Assembly (NCBI GenBank): GCA_946187935.1
Contig: CAMHSJ010000001.1
Location: forward strand, 159,102 to 223,101
Reading direction: 5' to 3'
DNA length: 64,000 nucleotides
From: an uncultured Clostridia bacterium
GTDB lineage: Bacteria > Bacillota > Clostridia > Saccharofermentanales > Saccharofermentanaceae
In this document: positions 38,275-47,670 of the stretch, piece by piece
Layout: each line of letters starts with the position of its first letter
Numbering within the stretch: position 1 is the first letter of the stretch
Notes under the pieces: model-generated
Databases searched by the model: none
Told to the model about the DNA's origin: nothing
What the model saw: the letters and a program-made list of their open reading frames with translations, nothing else
Made by a program: the position numbers and the translations under genes

Positions 38275-41200
38275 TTAGTATCTCTTGGTCTCAAGCCTTG
38301 CTTCGAACTCTTCCTTGGGCAGGGGCTTGTCGTAGAAATAACCCTGAGCGAGGTCGCACCCGTACTCTTTCATCTTCTCTATCTGGAATTCGGTCTCGAC
38401 GCCTTCAGCGATACACTTGTATCCCAGAGCATTCGTAAGGGATACTACGCTCTTGAACATTATGCATTTCTCGCTGAGTTCGTCATCCCCCTCTTCGGGA
38501 AGGAAGTTCTTATCGATCTTGAGCGTTGTCCACGGGATCCCCTTAAGGATGTTAAGGGAAGAGTAGCCCATACCGAAGTCGTCGATCGAAGTCGGAATGC
38601 CCTTCTCGTGAAGACCTGCAACGACTCTTCTAAGATCACTGAATTCCACGTCAGTCGTAGTCTCGGTGAGTTCTATTTCGATACAGTCATGAGGTATCCG
38701 GTATTTGTCCATGATCTTCTCGATAGTATCAGGCAGGTCAAGGTTCATGATGTTCTTTCTGGAGAAATTGATGGACATGGGAATGAGGGTCCTGCCTTCG
38801 CCTCCGTCAAGCCATTTGCGCTGATCACGGCATACATGTTCCAACATATAAAGATCAAGCTTACAGATGTCGCTTGACTGTTCCAGGGCAGGGATGAAGT
38901 TTGCGGGAGTGATCATGATGCCCTTATGGAACCATCTGCAGAGGGCCTCGCCTCCTATGATCTCGCCTGTGTTGATATCGACCTTGGGCTGATAGTAAGG
39001 CTTGAACTCCTCATTAGCCAGAGCGTCCGAGAACTGTCCCTGGATGGTGGCGAGCTTCTGCTTTCTTCTCATTATGTTCTCGTTGAAGAATACGACTCTG
39101 TCAGAACCTCCGCTCTGGGCAACCCTGAAAGCGTTGATGGCAGCACCCATGATATCTCCCTGATTATCAGCCTTAAACCCCTCATAGTAAACAAGCACTC
39201 CTGCACTTGAAGGGATCTTAACGCTGCTGTTCTCGTCGATCCTGATAACGGCCTCGAAAAGGAAATCCCTGACGGCATCCGCTTTATCCTTGGGACATAT
39301 GAGGAAGAAGTTATCACCGCCGAGCCTGCCTATGAAACCCTTGTCTCCGATGATATTCAAGAGGGCATCGTAGTGGGCTCTCATGACCTTGTCTCCGACC
39401 TCTCTTCCAAACTCCTGATTGATCAGCGAGAAGTGGCGGAGGTTATATCTTGCCGCCATCATATCCTTAAAGCCGTTTTGTGCGATCTCAGCTTCAAGTC
39501 TGCCTATGAGGCTCCTTAAGTTCGGGTATCCTGCATCATCGTAATAAGCAAGTTCGTAAACGATGTCTTTAAGCCTGTTGCGGCTGATAAAGCTCAGTAC
39601 CGTCCTTATGACCAACTCGACTTTCTTTAATTCTTCCGCGCTGAGAGGTTCTTCCTTGGGATCCATATAGACTGTCATGCTCGCACTCGACATGACACTG
39701 GTAACCACCCTTAAGGATAAGACCTCGTTGCCTTCCCCGGTGTTAAAAGTGCAGATAGTCTCTCCGCGTCCCTCTTTTTCCTCCTGGGGATTCTTATAGA
39801 TCCTCGTTACGCCCTTGCAGAGCCTGAACATCCTGGAGATCCTGTCAAGGAGGTTTTCTATCAGCGGGACATCCGGTGTATCGAATGAGACGAATGCGGT
39901 CAGTAACTGTTCATAGAGTTCATAGAACCTGACGAAAGAGTAACTCTCTATGGCCTGAGCTTCCTCGTTGACAGGCTGGTTCTTGAAGCGGTTCTTGTTC
40001 TCATACATGAGATTATCGGCGCGCTCAAAGACATCCTGGGTCCTGTTATCGAGTCCGGGATAGTATTCAGCCATTCCGTAAGCTAATGTTACCAGACCTT
40101 TATGCCTGTTATCGACCTGCCTGTTGTAGAACTCTTTAAGAAGATCCAGCCTGTTATCGTAATCCGTTCCCTTGAGAAGGACTACGAACTCGTCTCCTCC
40201 GATCCTGAATACAGGGCTGTGATCGAATACTTCGCATATGATACTGCACGCATCTTTTATGAAGATATCACCGGCGCTGTGTCCCTGTTCGTCGTTGACC
40301 TGCTTGAGGCCGTTGATATCACAGATGACTATGCCGAAATTACTCTCTTCACCAGAGGAGATCTGTTCATCAAGTTGTGATTCGATATTTACATATGCAT
40401 GCTTGTTCTTAACGCCGGTGAGAGCATCTCTGTTGGCCATATCGATCGCAAATCCGAGTTTGTCCTCGTATTCCATCTCTCTTCTCTTTGCCTCATCGAC
40501 GTTCTCGACTGCGACGATGATGAAATCAGAATTTTCGTCAGCGCGCATTATTACGAGCGAAACGTATTGGGGGCGTCCTCCGAGATTGAGCCTGTAATTG
40601 AGGATTATCTTATTTGTCGTCTTGAGCTGCTCTAAGATGTTTTCCTTGAGGATCGCCTTGGCCATCATGGGATAGTCTTCCTCGTAGATATCCTGCTTCA
40701 TGTTTTCCTGGGAATCCGCGAAAAAGTCATCGCCCCTGTTGCCCACTTCGAGCTTGGTGTATTCCGCACTTGAACTATACTCGTAATATTCGTTGGTATT
40801 GATGTCTACGCGGTAGATGACCTCATATCTTGTTGCAAGAGCCATGACAATTTCGTTGAAGAGCTTGTTCTCGGCAAGGATATTCTGCTCATTCCTCATC
40901 TGGGCATCTATGTTCATGAGACCCATGACGATGTGATCCCTGTCGTTCTTGGGTTGTACTACGTTAAGCGTTACATATTTAAGGCCTTCACCTAACTGCT
41001 GCCTGTAAGACAGAGAAACAGTACCGCTGTGTTCCAGATTCTTGAGAAGGGTCTTCTTGTCTAATTCTCTTAAGACGTAATCGATATCCTCTTTGAAAAG
41101 GATCTTCCTGACGTCGGCTGTGAGTTCATTGAAGAAATCAGAGCCGGTTACAGTCGTTCCGAGATCCGCATACTCTTCGCTCAGGGAATAAGCCGTGTAT

Positions 41201-41706
41201 TCATTTGTCTTGATGTTTATGTAGTAGATGGCCTCGTAACGGCTCGCCAATGCGCCTGCTATGTAGCGGTATGTGTTGAGCTGCTCATCGGCATCGAGTT
41301 CTTTTTTCCTCTGCTTATCCACATTCTGAACGCCGATGATGACCTTCTGATCTCCGCCCTTGATCGTCTTAAGGAAGTAGTGGTAAGGCTTGCCATTTAT
41401 CATCAGTCTGTAGTTGAGCGTGAATGACTTGCCGTTCTTCTGTATCTCCGTGACATTTTCTTTTTTGAATGAGTTAATGAAGTAGTCCTGATCTTCGGGA
41501 TAAACGTTGGTGCGGCAGTTACGGATGACATCTTCATAGAAGTTACTTCCTGAAGCTCTCTTAACAAGCTCCTTGTTGTCGCCCTCGGCAAGATACTCGA
41601 CATAAGAGTCGTCTAAAGCGTCGATAACAAATATGCTGTCATAATCACCTGCAAGAGCAAGAGCGATCTCGCTGAAAGTGATAGGTTTTCCGGATCTGCT
41701 TTCCAT
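38275..41706 (-). CDS. Three PAS-like repeats - GGDEF - degenerate GGDEF - EAL protein
   Basis: Three ~130-aa repeats (YDSIFVIDALDDSY / YEAIYYINIKTNEY / YEVIYRVDINTNEY); FRIGGDEFVVLL; second domain GRLGGDNFFLI; EAL GGEALCRW, IDDFGMGYSSL. Confidence 0.88.
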   Translation of the reverse strand: MESRSGKPITFSEIALALAGDYDSIFVIDALDDSYVEYLAEGDNKELVKRASGSNFYEDVIRNCRTNVYPEDQDYFINSFKKENVTEIQKNGKSFTLNYRLMINGKPYHYFLKTIKGGDQKVIIGVQNVDKQRKKELDADEQLNTYRYIAGALASRYEAIYYINIKTNEYTAYSLSEEYADLGTTVTGSDFFNELTADVRKILFKEDIDYVLRELDKKTLLKNLEHSGTVSLSYRQQLGEGLKYVTLNVVQPKNDRDHIVMGLMNIDAQMRNEQNILAENKLFNEIVMALATRYEVIYRVDINTNEYYEYSSSAEYTKLEVGNRGDDFFADSQENMKQDIYEEDYPMMAKAILKENILEQLKTTNKIILNYRLNLGGRPQYVSLVIMRADENSDFIIVAVENVDEAKRREMEYEDKLGFAIDMANRDALTGVKNKHAYVNIESQLDEQISSGEESNFGIVICDINGLKQVNDEQGHSAGDIFIKDACSIICEVFDHSPVFRIGGDEFVVLLKGTDYDNRLDLLKEFYNRQVDNRHKGLVTLAYGMAEYYPGLDNRTQDVFERADNLMYENKNRFKNQPVNEEAQAIESYSFVRFYELYEQLLTAFVSFDTPDVPLIENLLDRISRMFRLCKGVTRIYKNPQEEKEGRGETICTFNTGEGNEVLSLRVVTSVMSSASMTVYMDPKEEPLSAEELKKVELVIRTVLSFISRNRLKDIVYELAYYDDAGYPNLRSLIGRLEAEIAQNGFKDMMAARYNLRHFSLINQEFGREVGDKVMRAHYDALLNIIGDKGFIGRLGGDNFFLICPKDKADAVRDFLFEAVIRIDENSSVKIPSSAGVLVYYEGFKADNQGDIMGAAINAFRVAQSGGSDRVVFFNENIMRRKQKLATIQGQFSDALANEEFKPYYQPKVDINTGEIIGGEALCRWFHKGIMITPANFIPALEQSSDICKLDLYMLEHVCRDQRKWLDGGEGRTLIPMSINFSRKNIMNLDLPDTIEKIMDKYRIPHDCIEIELTETTTDVEFSDLRRVVAGLHEKGIPTSIDDFGMGYSSLNILKGIPWTTLKIDKNFLPEEGDDELSEKCIMFKSVVSLTNALGYKCIAEGVETEFQIEKMKEYGCDLAQGYFYDKPLPKEEFEARLETKRY

Positions 41707-41833
41707 TTGGCGCCACCCTCCCCAAAGGATAGATACTTACTATTTTACAGGCAAAATGGGTTAAATAGTTACATATTTGTTAAAAACCTGATTAAATTTA
41801 ATAAATAAAACTGCCCGTTTTGATCATGTCAAA

Positions 41834-44413
41834 TCAAAGTATCCTGCCGGCAAGGTCCCTATAATCGCTCACGAGCTTGCCGTGATTTGCAAGAATATAA
41901 GAGGCATCCTCTGCTGCGGCTGCTTCTTCGAGTTTTCTTGCCTGAGCGGATATATCATCAGCCCCGACTGTCTTTGATGCGCTCTTGATCGAATGGACAA
42001 GGATCTTATAGTTCTTCCAGTCCTTATCATTAAGGAATCTTTCAAGGTTATCTGTCTTCTCTTTTGCATCTGTGGCATAGTCTTTAAGGATCTCGAGGTA
42101 GAAATCGATGTCGCCTCCCAGGTATCCCATGCTCTCTTGGACATTGAGACCTAATGCTTCGGCTTTTTCCCTGCTTAGTTCACCTGACAAGTCAGCAGAA
42201 GGAACATCGCTTAATGCAGGTTCTTCTGAAGGGGCTGCGACCGCTGAATCCGGCAGATAGCAGGAAAGCATCTTTTCGAGCCCGTCAAGATCGATGGGTT
42301 TGCTGAGATAATCGTCGAAACCTGCATTAAGGTACTGTTCTCTTGCGCCTACGACGGCGTTTGCCGTAAGGGCTATGACTACGGTGCCTTTGATGAGATG
42401 ACGCTCTTTAAGAGTCTTAAGTGTTTCGATGCCATCCATCTTAGGCATCATGTGATCGAGGAAAATGATGTCGAATCTCTCAGATCGGCACAGCTCGATG
42501 GTCTCGAGGCCGGAAGAGCAGGTGAGGGCTTTGATGCCGAAGAAACTGAGAAGATTAGATGCGACCTTAAGGTTCATGGCATTGTCGTCTGTTACGAGCA
42601 CCTTTGCCTTGGGAGCTTTAAGCCTGGCCCTGTCTTTAGAAGTAACATCTGAAGAAGACTTCCTCTTTCCGTCATATTCTCCAATGGGCGAAGCCTCTGC
42701 TACAGGCAGGGTAAGATCAAAGGCAAATTCCGAACCTTCGCCGTAAGTGCTCTTGATATCCAGTTTGCTGTCCATCAGGGCAAGGAGTTTGGTTACTATG
42801 GATATGCCGAGGCCCGTTCCTTCTATGTGACGGTTTCTTCTCTCCTCAACGCGTTCGAAAGATCCCGTAAGCTTGCCGAAGTCTTCCTCCTTGATGCCTA
42901 TGCCCGTATCGATGACCTCGAATCTCAGATCGGCAAGATCCTCTCTTCTGCCCAAGTCTTTTACGCGGAGAGTTACGCTGCCTTCTTCAGTGTACTTGAC
43001 CGCATTTGTAAGAAGGTTCATGAGGACCTGGCTGATCCTGACATCATCTCCTCTGAGTTTTGACGGGATCGATCTGTCAACATCCACCTTAAGCTCTAAC
43101 CCCTTGGAATGCGCACGTTCGCTGATGGAGTCGATGAGCGCCGTTATCAGGTCTTCGGTATGGAAATCAGCAGGGACAAGAGTCATCTTTCCTTCCTCTA
43201 TCTTGGAGAAGTCCAGGATGTTGTTGATGATGGAAAGAAGCGTGCCTCCCGCGTGCTTGATGCCCGAGGAGTATTCCAGGATCTCCTTGTCAGTTGATCT
43301 GTTCAGTATCATCTCGTTCATGCCGAGGACTGCGTTGATCGGGGTCCTTATCTCGTGGGACATATCCGCCAGGAATTCGCTCTTGGCCTTGTTGGCATTG
43401 TCGGCCGCAGTCTTCTCGAGCATGAGGATCTTGGATTCGTATTCTCTCTTCTGCTCCTTTGCCTTCATGGCTTCGATCCTCTTATTCGTCCTCATCTGGA
43501 ATCGGTATCCCAGGATATAGAATGCAGACAGGAGCGCAAATACACACAGGTTGATAAAGATGCTTATGACAAGAAGGGAACTCGGAGCTGCGAAGAACTC
43601 GCTGTTTTTGGTTACGATGATAAGAGACCACTGATCCAGGACCTCATCGACAAAGACAGTGCATTTCTCACCGTCTATTACAGTCGTGAAATTACCTTTG
43701 CGTATTTCGAGAGCCTTGGCATAGAGCTCGGCGCCGCCGGGCTGGTCATAGCAGTAAGAACCATTTAATGACCTGTCGGGATGGGCTATTATCATTCCGT
43801 CGTTATTGAGGATGAAACCGTAACCTGTTCCGTTGATATCGATCTGCTCGACTATCTCCTGAACGCCGGAAAGGGTCAGATCCAGGGACAGCACATTATC
43901 CGGATCGCTCAGGCTTTTGCATATGGAGATGATAACGTTGCCGGTCTGCGCATCGACATAAGGGGAGACTATGACGACTTCGCTGTTTGCGGAAACTGCC
44001 GTGGTGTACCAGTCGCGCAGGGTGGGATCGTAGCCTTCTGGCGGGGTCCAGCCGACGCCGTCAACATATTCGCCGTTTATGACACCGTAGATACCTGTAT
44101 AGGACGCGTCGAACTGTGCTTCTGTATTAGTGGATTCGCGGGTGATGTAGTTAATGATCTCTCCGTTTGTTGCTCCATTTACGAGCATGTGGTCAACGGT
44201 ATCGGCAGCGACCCAGAGAACGGACTTGGCATTCTCCAAGTAGTTCTCGAGATCTGCCGTTATGGCGGAAGTCCTGTCTTCACCGATCTCGTAAACGGAA
44301 TTATAAGACGTCCTGAAGACGACCCTTACCGTGAATATGGTCAGCAGCGTCATCAGTATGAACGTTGCCAAAAGCGTTATGACCGTTGTAAGAGTCTGGC
44401 GGCTCTTCATCAT
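41834..44413 (-). CDS. Hybrid sensor histidine kinase: dCACHE-like sensor, HisKA, HATPase, REC, HPt
   Basis: MSHEIRTPINAVLGMNE; GTGLGISIV; VLVTDDNAMNLKV..FLDHMMPKMDG; HSIKSASKTVG. Confidence 0.9.
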   Translation of the reverse strand: MMKSRQTLTTVITLLATFILMTLLTIFTVRVVFRTSYNSVYEIGEDRTSAITADLENYLENAKSVLWVAADTVDHMLVNGATNGEIINYITRESTNTEAQFDASYTGIYGVINGEYVDGVGWTPPEGYDPTLRDWYTTAVSANSEVVIVSPYVDAQTGNVIISICKSLSDPDNVLSLDLTLSGVQEIVEQIDINGTGYGFILNNDGMIIAHPDRSLNGSYCYDQPGGAELYAKALEIRKGNFTTVIDGEKCTVFVDEVLDQWSLIIVTKNSEFFAAPSSLLVISIFINLCVFALLSAFYILGYRFQMRTNKRIEAMKAKEQKREYESKILMLEKTAADNANKAKSEFLADMSHEIRTPINAVLGMNEMILNRSTDKEILEYSSGIKHAGGTLLSIINNILDFSKIEEGKMTLVPADFHTEDLITALIDSISERAHSKGLELKVDVDRSIPSKLRGDDVRISQVLMNLLTNAVKYTEEGSVTLRVKDLGRREDLADLRFEVIDTGIGIKEEDFGKLTGSFERVEERRNRHIEGTGLGISIVTKLLALMDSKLDIKSTYGEGSEFAFDLTLPVAEASPIGEYDGKRKSSSDVTSKDRARLKAPKAKVLVTDDNAMNLKVASNLLSFFGIKALTCSSGLETIELCRSERFDIIFLDHMMPKMDGIETLKTLKERHLIKGTVVIALTANAVVGAREQYLNAGFDDYLSKPIDLDGLEKMLSCYLPDSAVAAPSEEPALSDVPSADLSGELSREKAEALGLNVQESMGYLGGDIDFYLEILKDYATDAKEKTDNLERFLNDKDWKNYKILVHSIKSASKTVGADDISAQARKLEEAAAAEDASYILANHGKLVSDYRDLAGRIL

Positions 44414-46767
44414 AATTCCCTCATCGTGTATCCTGTATCCTCATCGATCATGCGGATCATGACATCCGCGATCTTAGGATCAAACTGGGTTCCTTTGCCA
44501 TTCTCGATCTCTTGCCTTACCTTATCCTGAGGCATGATCTTTCTGTAGCTCCTGTTGCTCGTCATGGCATCATAGGCATCTGCAACGGCAATGATGCGCG
44601 CGATCTCAGGGATATCCTCACCTGACAGGCCGTCAGGGTAACCTGAGCCGTCGTATCTCTCGTGATGCCATCTGGCGCCTACGGAAAGCTGGGGCATCTC
44701 ACCGATCTTCTGAAGGATCTGATAGCCTGTGACAGGATGCTTTTTGATATATTCGAATTCTTCATCCGTCAGCTTGCCGGGCTTGTTGATGACCGCGTCA
44801 GGAACGCCGATCTTGCCGACATCATGGAGCATGGCGATGATATAGATATCGCTCTGCTCACTGCTGCTATATCCGTAGTTTCTCGCTATCTTTCTGGAGT
44901 ATTCGGCTACTCTTCCCGAATGTCCGTTAGTGTAGGTGTCTTTGGCGTCGATCGCGCCTGCCAGAGAACTGACGACGTTTAAGAAGAGCTGTTCGTTCTC
45001 TCTGGTCTTCTTGGCGACTTCATCCGCAAGATGTTTCTGGAGCTTTATGAGCTCAATGATCTGTCTGATCCTGAGGGTAAGGACTTCGGGGACAAATGGT
45101 TTGGTGATGAAGTCCAGAGCTCCGAGGCTGAGGCCTGTCTTCTCGGCTGCACCGTCAGTATCGGAGGTGAGGAATACTACAGGTATATCGGCGATCTCCG
45201 ATTCTTTTGCCCTGAGGAGCCTTATGGTCTCGAATCCGTCCATCTCAGGCATGTTGATGTCGAGGAGTATAAGGTCAGGGCGGTTGTCAGATACAAACTC
45301 CAAGAGCTCTTTGCCTGAAGAGAGCGTTGATACGCTCATGTCGTTCTTGCCGAGGATACGGCTTGCTATCTTAAGGTTCATCGGATCGTCATCCACTATT
45401 ATGACCCACGGCTTATCAGCGCCGCCGTTTCTTGCTGCATCGGTCTTGATGAACTCGACCTCATAGGTAATGATGACCTTCTCTCCGTGTTTCTTGCGCC
45501 ACTGCCTTATTATGTTTCCTACGACCTGTTCGACGGCATCTTCCTTGATGTCAGTCAGGAATACAAAGAACTGGTCCTTTGAATACTGCATGAGAAGGTC
45601 GCTCTTGCGCAGACAGTCGCTGACATGCTCAGCGAAGACAGAAGTCAGCTCATCATATTCCTCATCAGTCTCGTTGCTGCTCTTAGACAGGGACAGAAGG
45701 AGCTTGCAGGCATCCTTGTGATATCTGATCAGGTATCTTACGACAAACCTGTATACGTCGATGAATGAATCGAGATCGAGCTTGAGAGCGGAATTGGAGA
45801 TATTGCGCTCCGAGAGTATCATGGAGAGCTTCTTAAGATTGACACGGCCTTCCGGATCTTCGGCCTTGCCGCTTATGGAATATCCGTGCTTGCCGTTTTG
45901 CTTGACGCTGAGAAGAGCTCTGTCTGCTTCAGCAAGGCGGGCTTCAAGATCAGTGTCAGTTCCTGCTACATACACTGCGCCGACTGATACACCGAGATGG
46001 ATATCCATGCCTGAACCCAGAATGTCTTTTGTGTTATTGATCAATTCCTCGTTAACACTTCGGGTAAATGCCGCTATATCGTCCTCAGACGAGAAAGAAG
46101 GAGCATATAAAGCAAATTCATCTCCGCCTACGCGTCCCAATATGTCGGTTTCCTTAATGTGCTGCCTTACTATATCCGCGAAGGCTCTTAGGACCTGGTC
46201 TCCTGCATCGTGACCGTATATGTCGTTTACGAGCTTGAAGGAATCTATGTCCGTCATCATCAGGAATCCTGATCTTTTGCCCATCTCAAAGGCTATCCTC
46301 TCAGATGCCGAAGCTTTGTTGAGGCAGCCTGTCAGCTGATCGGTCGATGCTTCCTTCTGGTATCTGTTGATCTGGTCCTGTTTGGACAATACATTCTCAA
46401 CACGTCTTAAGAGTATTTCTGAATCGAAGGGCTTTCTTATGAAGTCAGATACTCCCACCTCAAAGCCTTTGTTCTCGACATCTGTCTCGCTCTCGGCAGT
46501 AAGGAATATGACAGGCGTTTCATCGAGCCCCAGATCCTTTTCGATCTGTCTTAGTCTTCCGAGCGTCTCAAACCCGTCCATCTCCGGCATCAGTATGTCT
46601 AACAGGATAAGGTCCATCCTGCTGTCAGTAATGTGATCGAGAAGATCCTTGCCGCTCCTGAAAGCGGTTATAGTCATCCCGTTCTTGCTGAGGATATGTC
46701 CTGCAACTTTAAGCGTCAAAGCGTCATCGTCGACGACGGCAATCTTGTAGGGCATGTCTGACTCCAA
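44410..46767 (-). CDS. REC - GGDEF - degenerate GGDEF-like - REC - HD-GYP response regulator
   Basis: Two REC domains (LLDILMPEMDG, LLDINMPEMDG); GRVGGDEFALYA; HD-GYP HHERYDGSGYPDGL; 4-nt overlap with the kinase gene. Confidence 0.9.
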   Translation of the reverse strand: MESDMPYKIAVVDDDALTLKVAGHILSKNGMTITAFRSGKDLLDHITDSRMDLILLDILMPEMDGFETLGRLRQIEKDLGLDETPVIFLTAESETDVENKGFEVGVSDFIRKPFDSEILLRRVENVLSKQDQINRYQKEASTDQLTGCLNKASASERIAFEMGKRSGFLMMTDIDSFKLVNDIYGHDAGDQVLRAFADIVRQHIKETDILGRVGGDEFALYAPSFSSEDDIAAFTRSVNEELINNTKDILGSGMDIHLGVSVGAVYVAGTDTDLEARLAEADRALLSVKQNGKHGYSISGKAEDPEGRVNLKKLSMILSERNISNSALKLDLDSFIDVYRFVVRYLIRYHKDACKLLLSLSKSSNETDEEYDELTSVFAEHVSDCLRKSDLLMQYSKDQFFVFLTDIKEDAVEQVVGNIIRQWRKKHGEKVIITYEVEFIKTDAARNGGADKPWVIIVDDDPMNLKIASRILGKNDMSVSTLSSGKELLEFVSDNRPDLILLDINMPEMDGFETIRLLRAKESEIADIPVVFLTSDTDGAAEKTGLSLGALDFITKPFVPEVLTLRIRQIIELIKLQKHLADEVAKKTRENEQLFLNVVSSLAGAIDAKDTYTNGHSGRVAEYSRKIARNYGYSSSEQSDIYIIAMLHDVGKIGVPDAVINKPGKLTDEEFEYIKKHPVTGYQILQKIGEMPQLSVGARWHHERYDGSGYPDGLSGEDIPEIARIIAVADAYDAMTSNRSYRKIMPQDKVRQEIENGKGTQFDPKIADVMIRMIDEDTGYTMREL

Positions 46768-46833
46768 TCTGTTTATTATTTTGTATCAGTCAGCCTATAT
46801 TATACTGTCTTAGGCATGTTTTTTCCTTAAAGA

Positions 46834-47670
46834 TCAGCAGTTTCCCGTGTAAACGTATCTGAGATCCTGCCTTGCTATATCTCTGAGGGCATATATGGTA
46901 TCAAGAGGGGTAGGTGAGGCGTCTTTCATGTGAAAGCACGGGAAGAACCTTGATATATGGAGCGGTATATCTGAACTTATCCCTGCGATCCATCTGCTCA
47001 TATCACGCATCTTCTCCGGGCTGTCACTTATCCCCGGGACTATAAGGCAGGTTATCTCAACATGAGATGTCTCAGAGGCCCCCTTGATGAAATCCATGGT
47101 CATATCAAGATCACCGCCAAGGACCGACTTATAGGTATCGCGGTCAAAACACTTAAGGTCTATGTTCATGGCATCTATGTAAGGGCTTATCTCCTCAAGG
47201 ACGCTGACAGCAGCAGTTCCGTTTGTAACAAGGACGTTCTTCATGCCCTTATCCTTAACGAGCCTTGCGGTATCACGGACGAATTCATATCCTGTCAGAG
47301 GTTCGTTATAGGTAAATGCAACGCCTATGTTGCCCATAGCTTTATACTTGAGTGCAAGATCAGATAACCTTTCAGGTGTTATCTCATCCGATGAAAGAAG
47401 GATATCCCTTGCCTCATCTCCCCAGGAGATCTCACTGTTCTGACAGAACGGACATCTTAAGTTGCAGCCGGCACTTCCCACGGACAGGATCTTCGATCCG
47501 GGCATAAAGCGCCTTAGGGGCTTCTTCTCAATGGGATCAAGAGCGATGGAAGATATCCGGCCGTAATTAGAACATACTACACCCTCAGCGCTTCCTGTTC
47601 TCGCGCCGCAAAAACCCAAAGCGCCTTCTTTAAGTTCGCAGTGTCTGAAGCAGACATGGCATCTTGTCAT
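46834..47670 (-). CDS. amrS: AmmeMemoRadiSam-system radical SAM enzyme
   Basis: GCNLRCPFCQN radical SAM motif; adjacent MEMO-AMMECR1 gene. Confidence 0.87.
   Translation of the reverse strand: MTRCHVCFRHCELKEGALGFCGARTGSAEGVVCSNYGRISSIALDPIEKKPLRRFMPGSKILSVGSAGCNLRCPFCQNSEISWGDEARDILLSSDEITPERLSDLALKYKAMGNIGVAFTYNEPLTGYEFVRDTARLVKDKGMKNVLVTNGTAAVSVLEEISPYIDAMNIDLKCFDRDTYKSVLGGDLDMTMDFIKGASETSHVEITCLIVPGISDSPEKMRDMSRWIAGISSDIPLHISRFFPCFHMKDASPTPLDTIYALRDIARQDLRYVYTGNC

Noticed and set aside
43781-44530. 249-aa plus-strand ORF
   Set aside because: Antisense to the histidine kinase and response regulator, which have clear domains; composition effect
38275-46767. c-di-GMP riboswitch near the signalling island
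   Set aside because: No convincing aptamer core in the short intergenic gaps; needs Infernal to exclude
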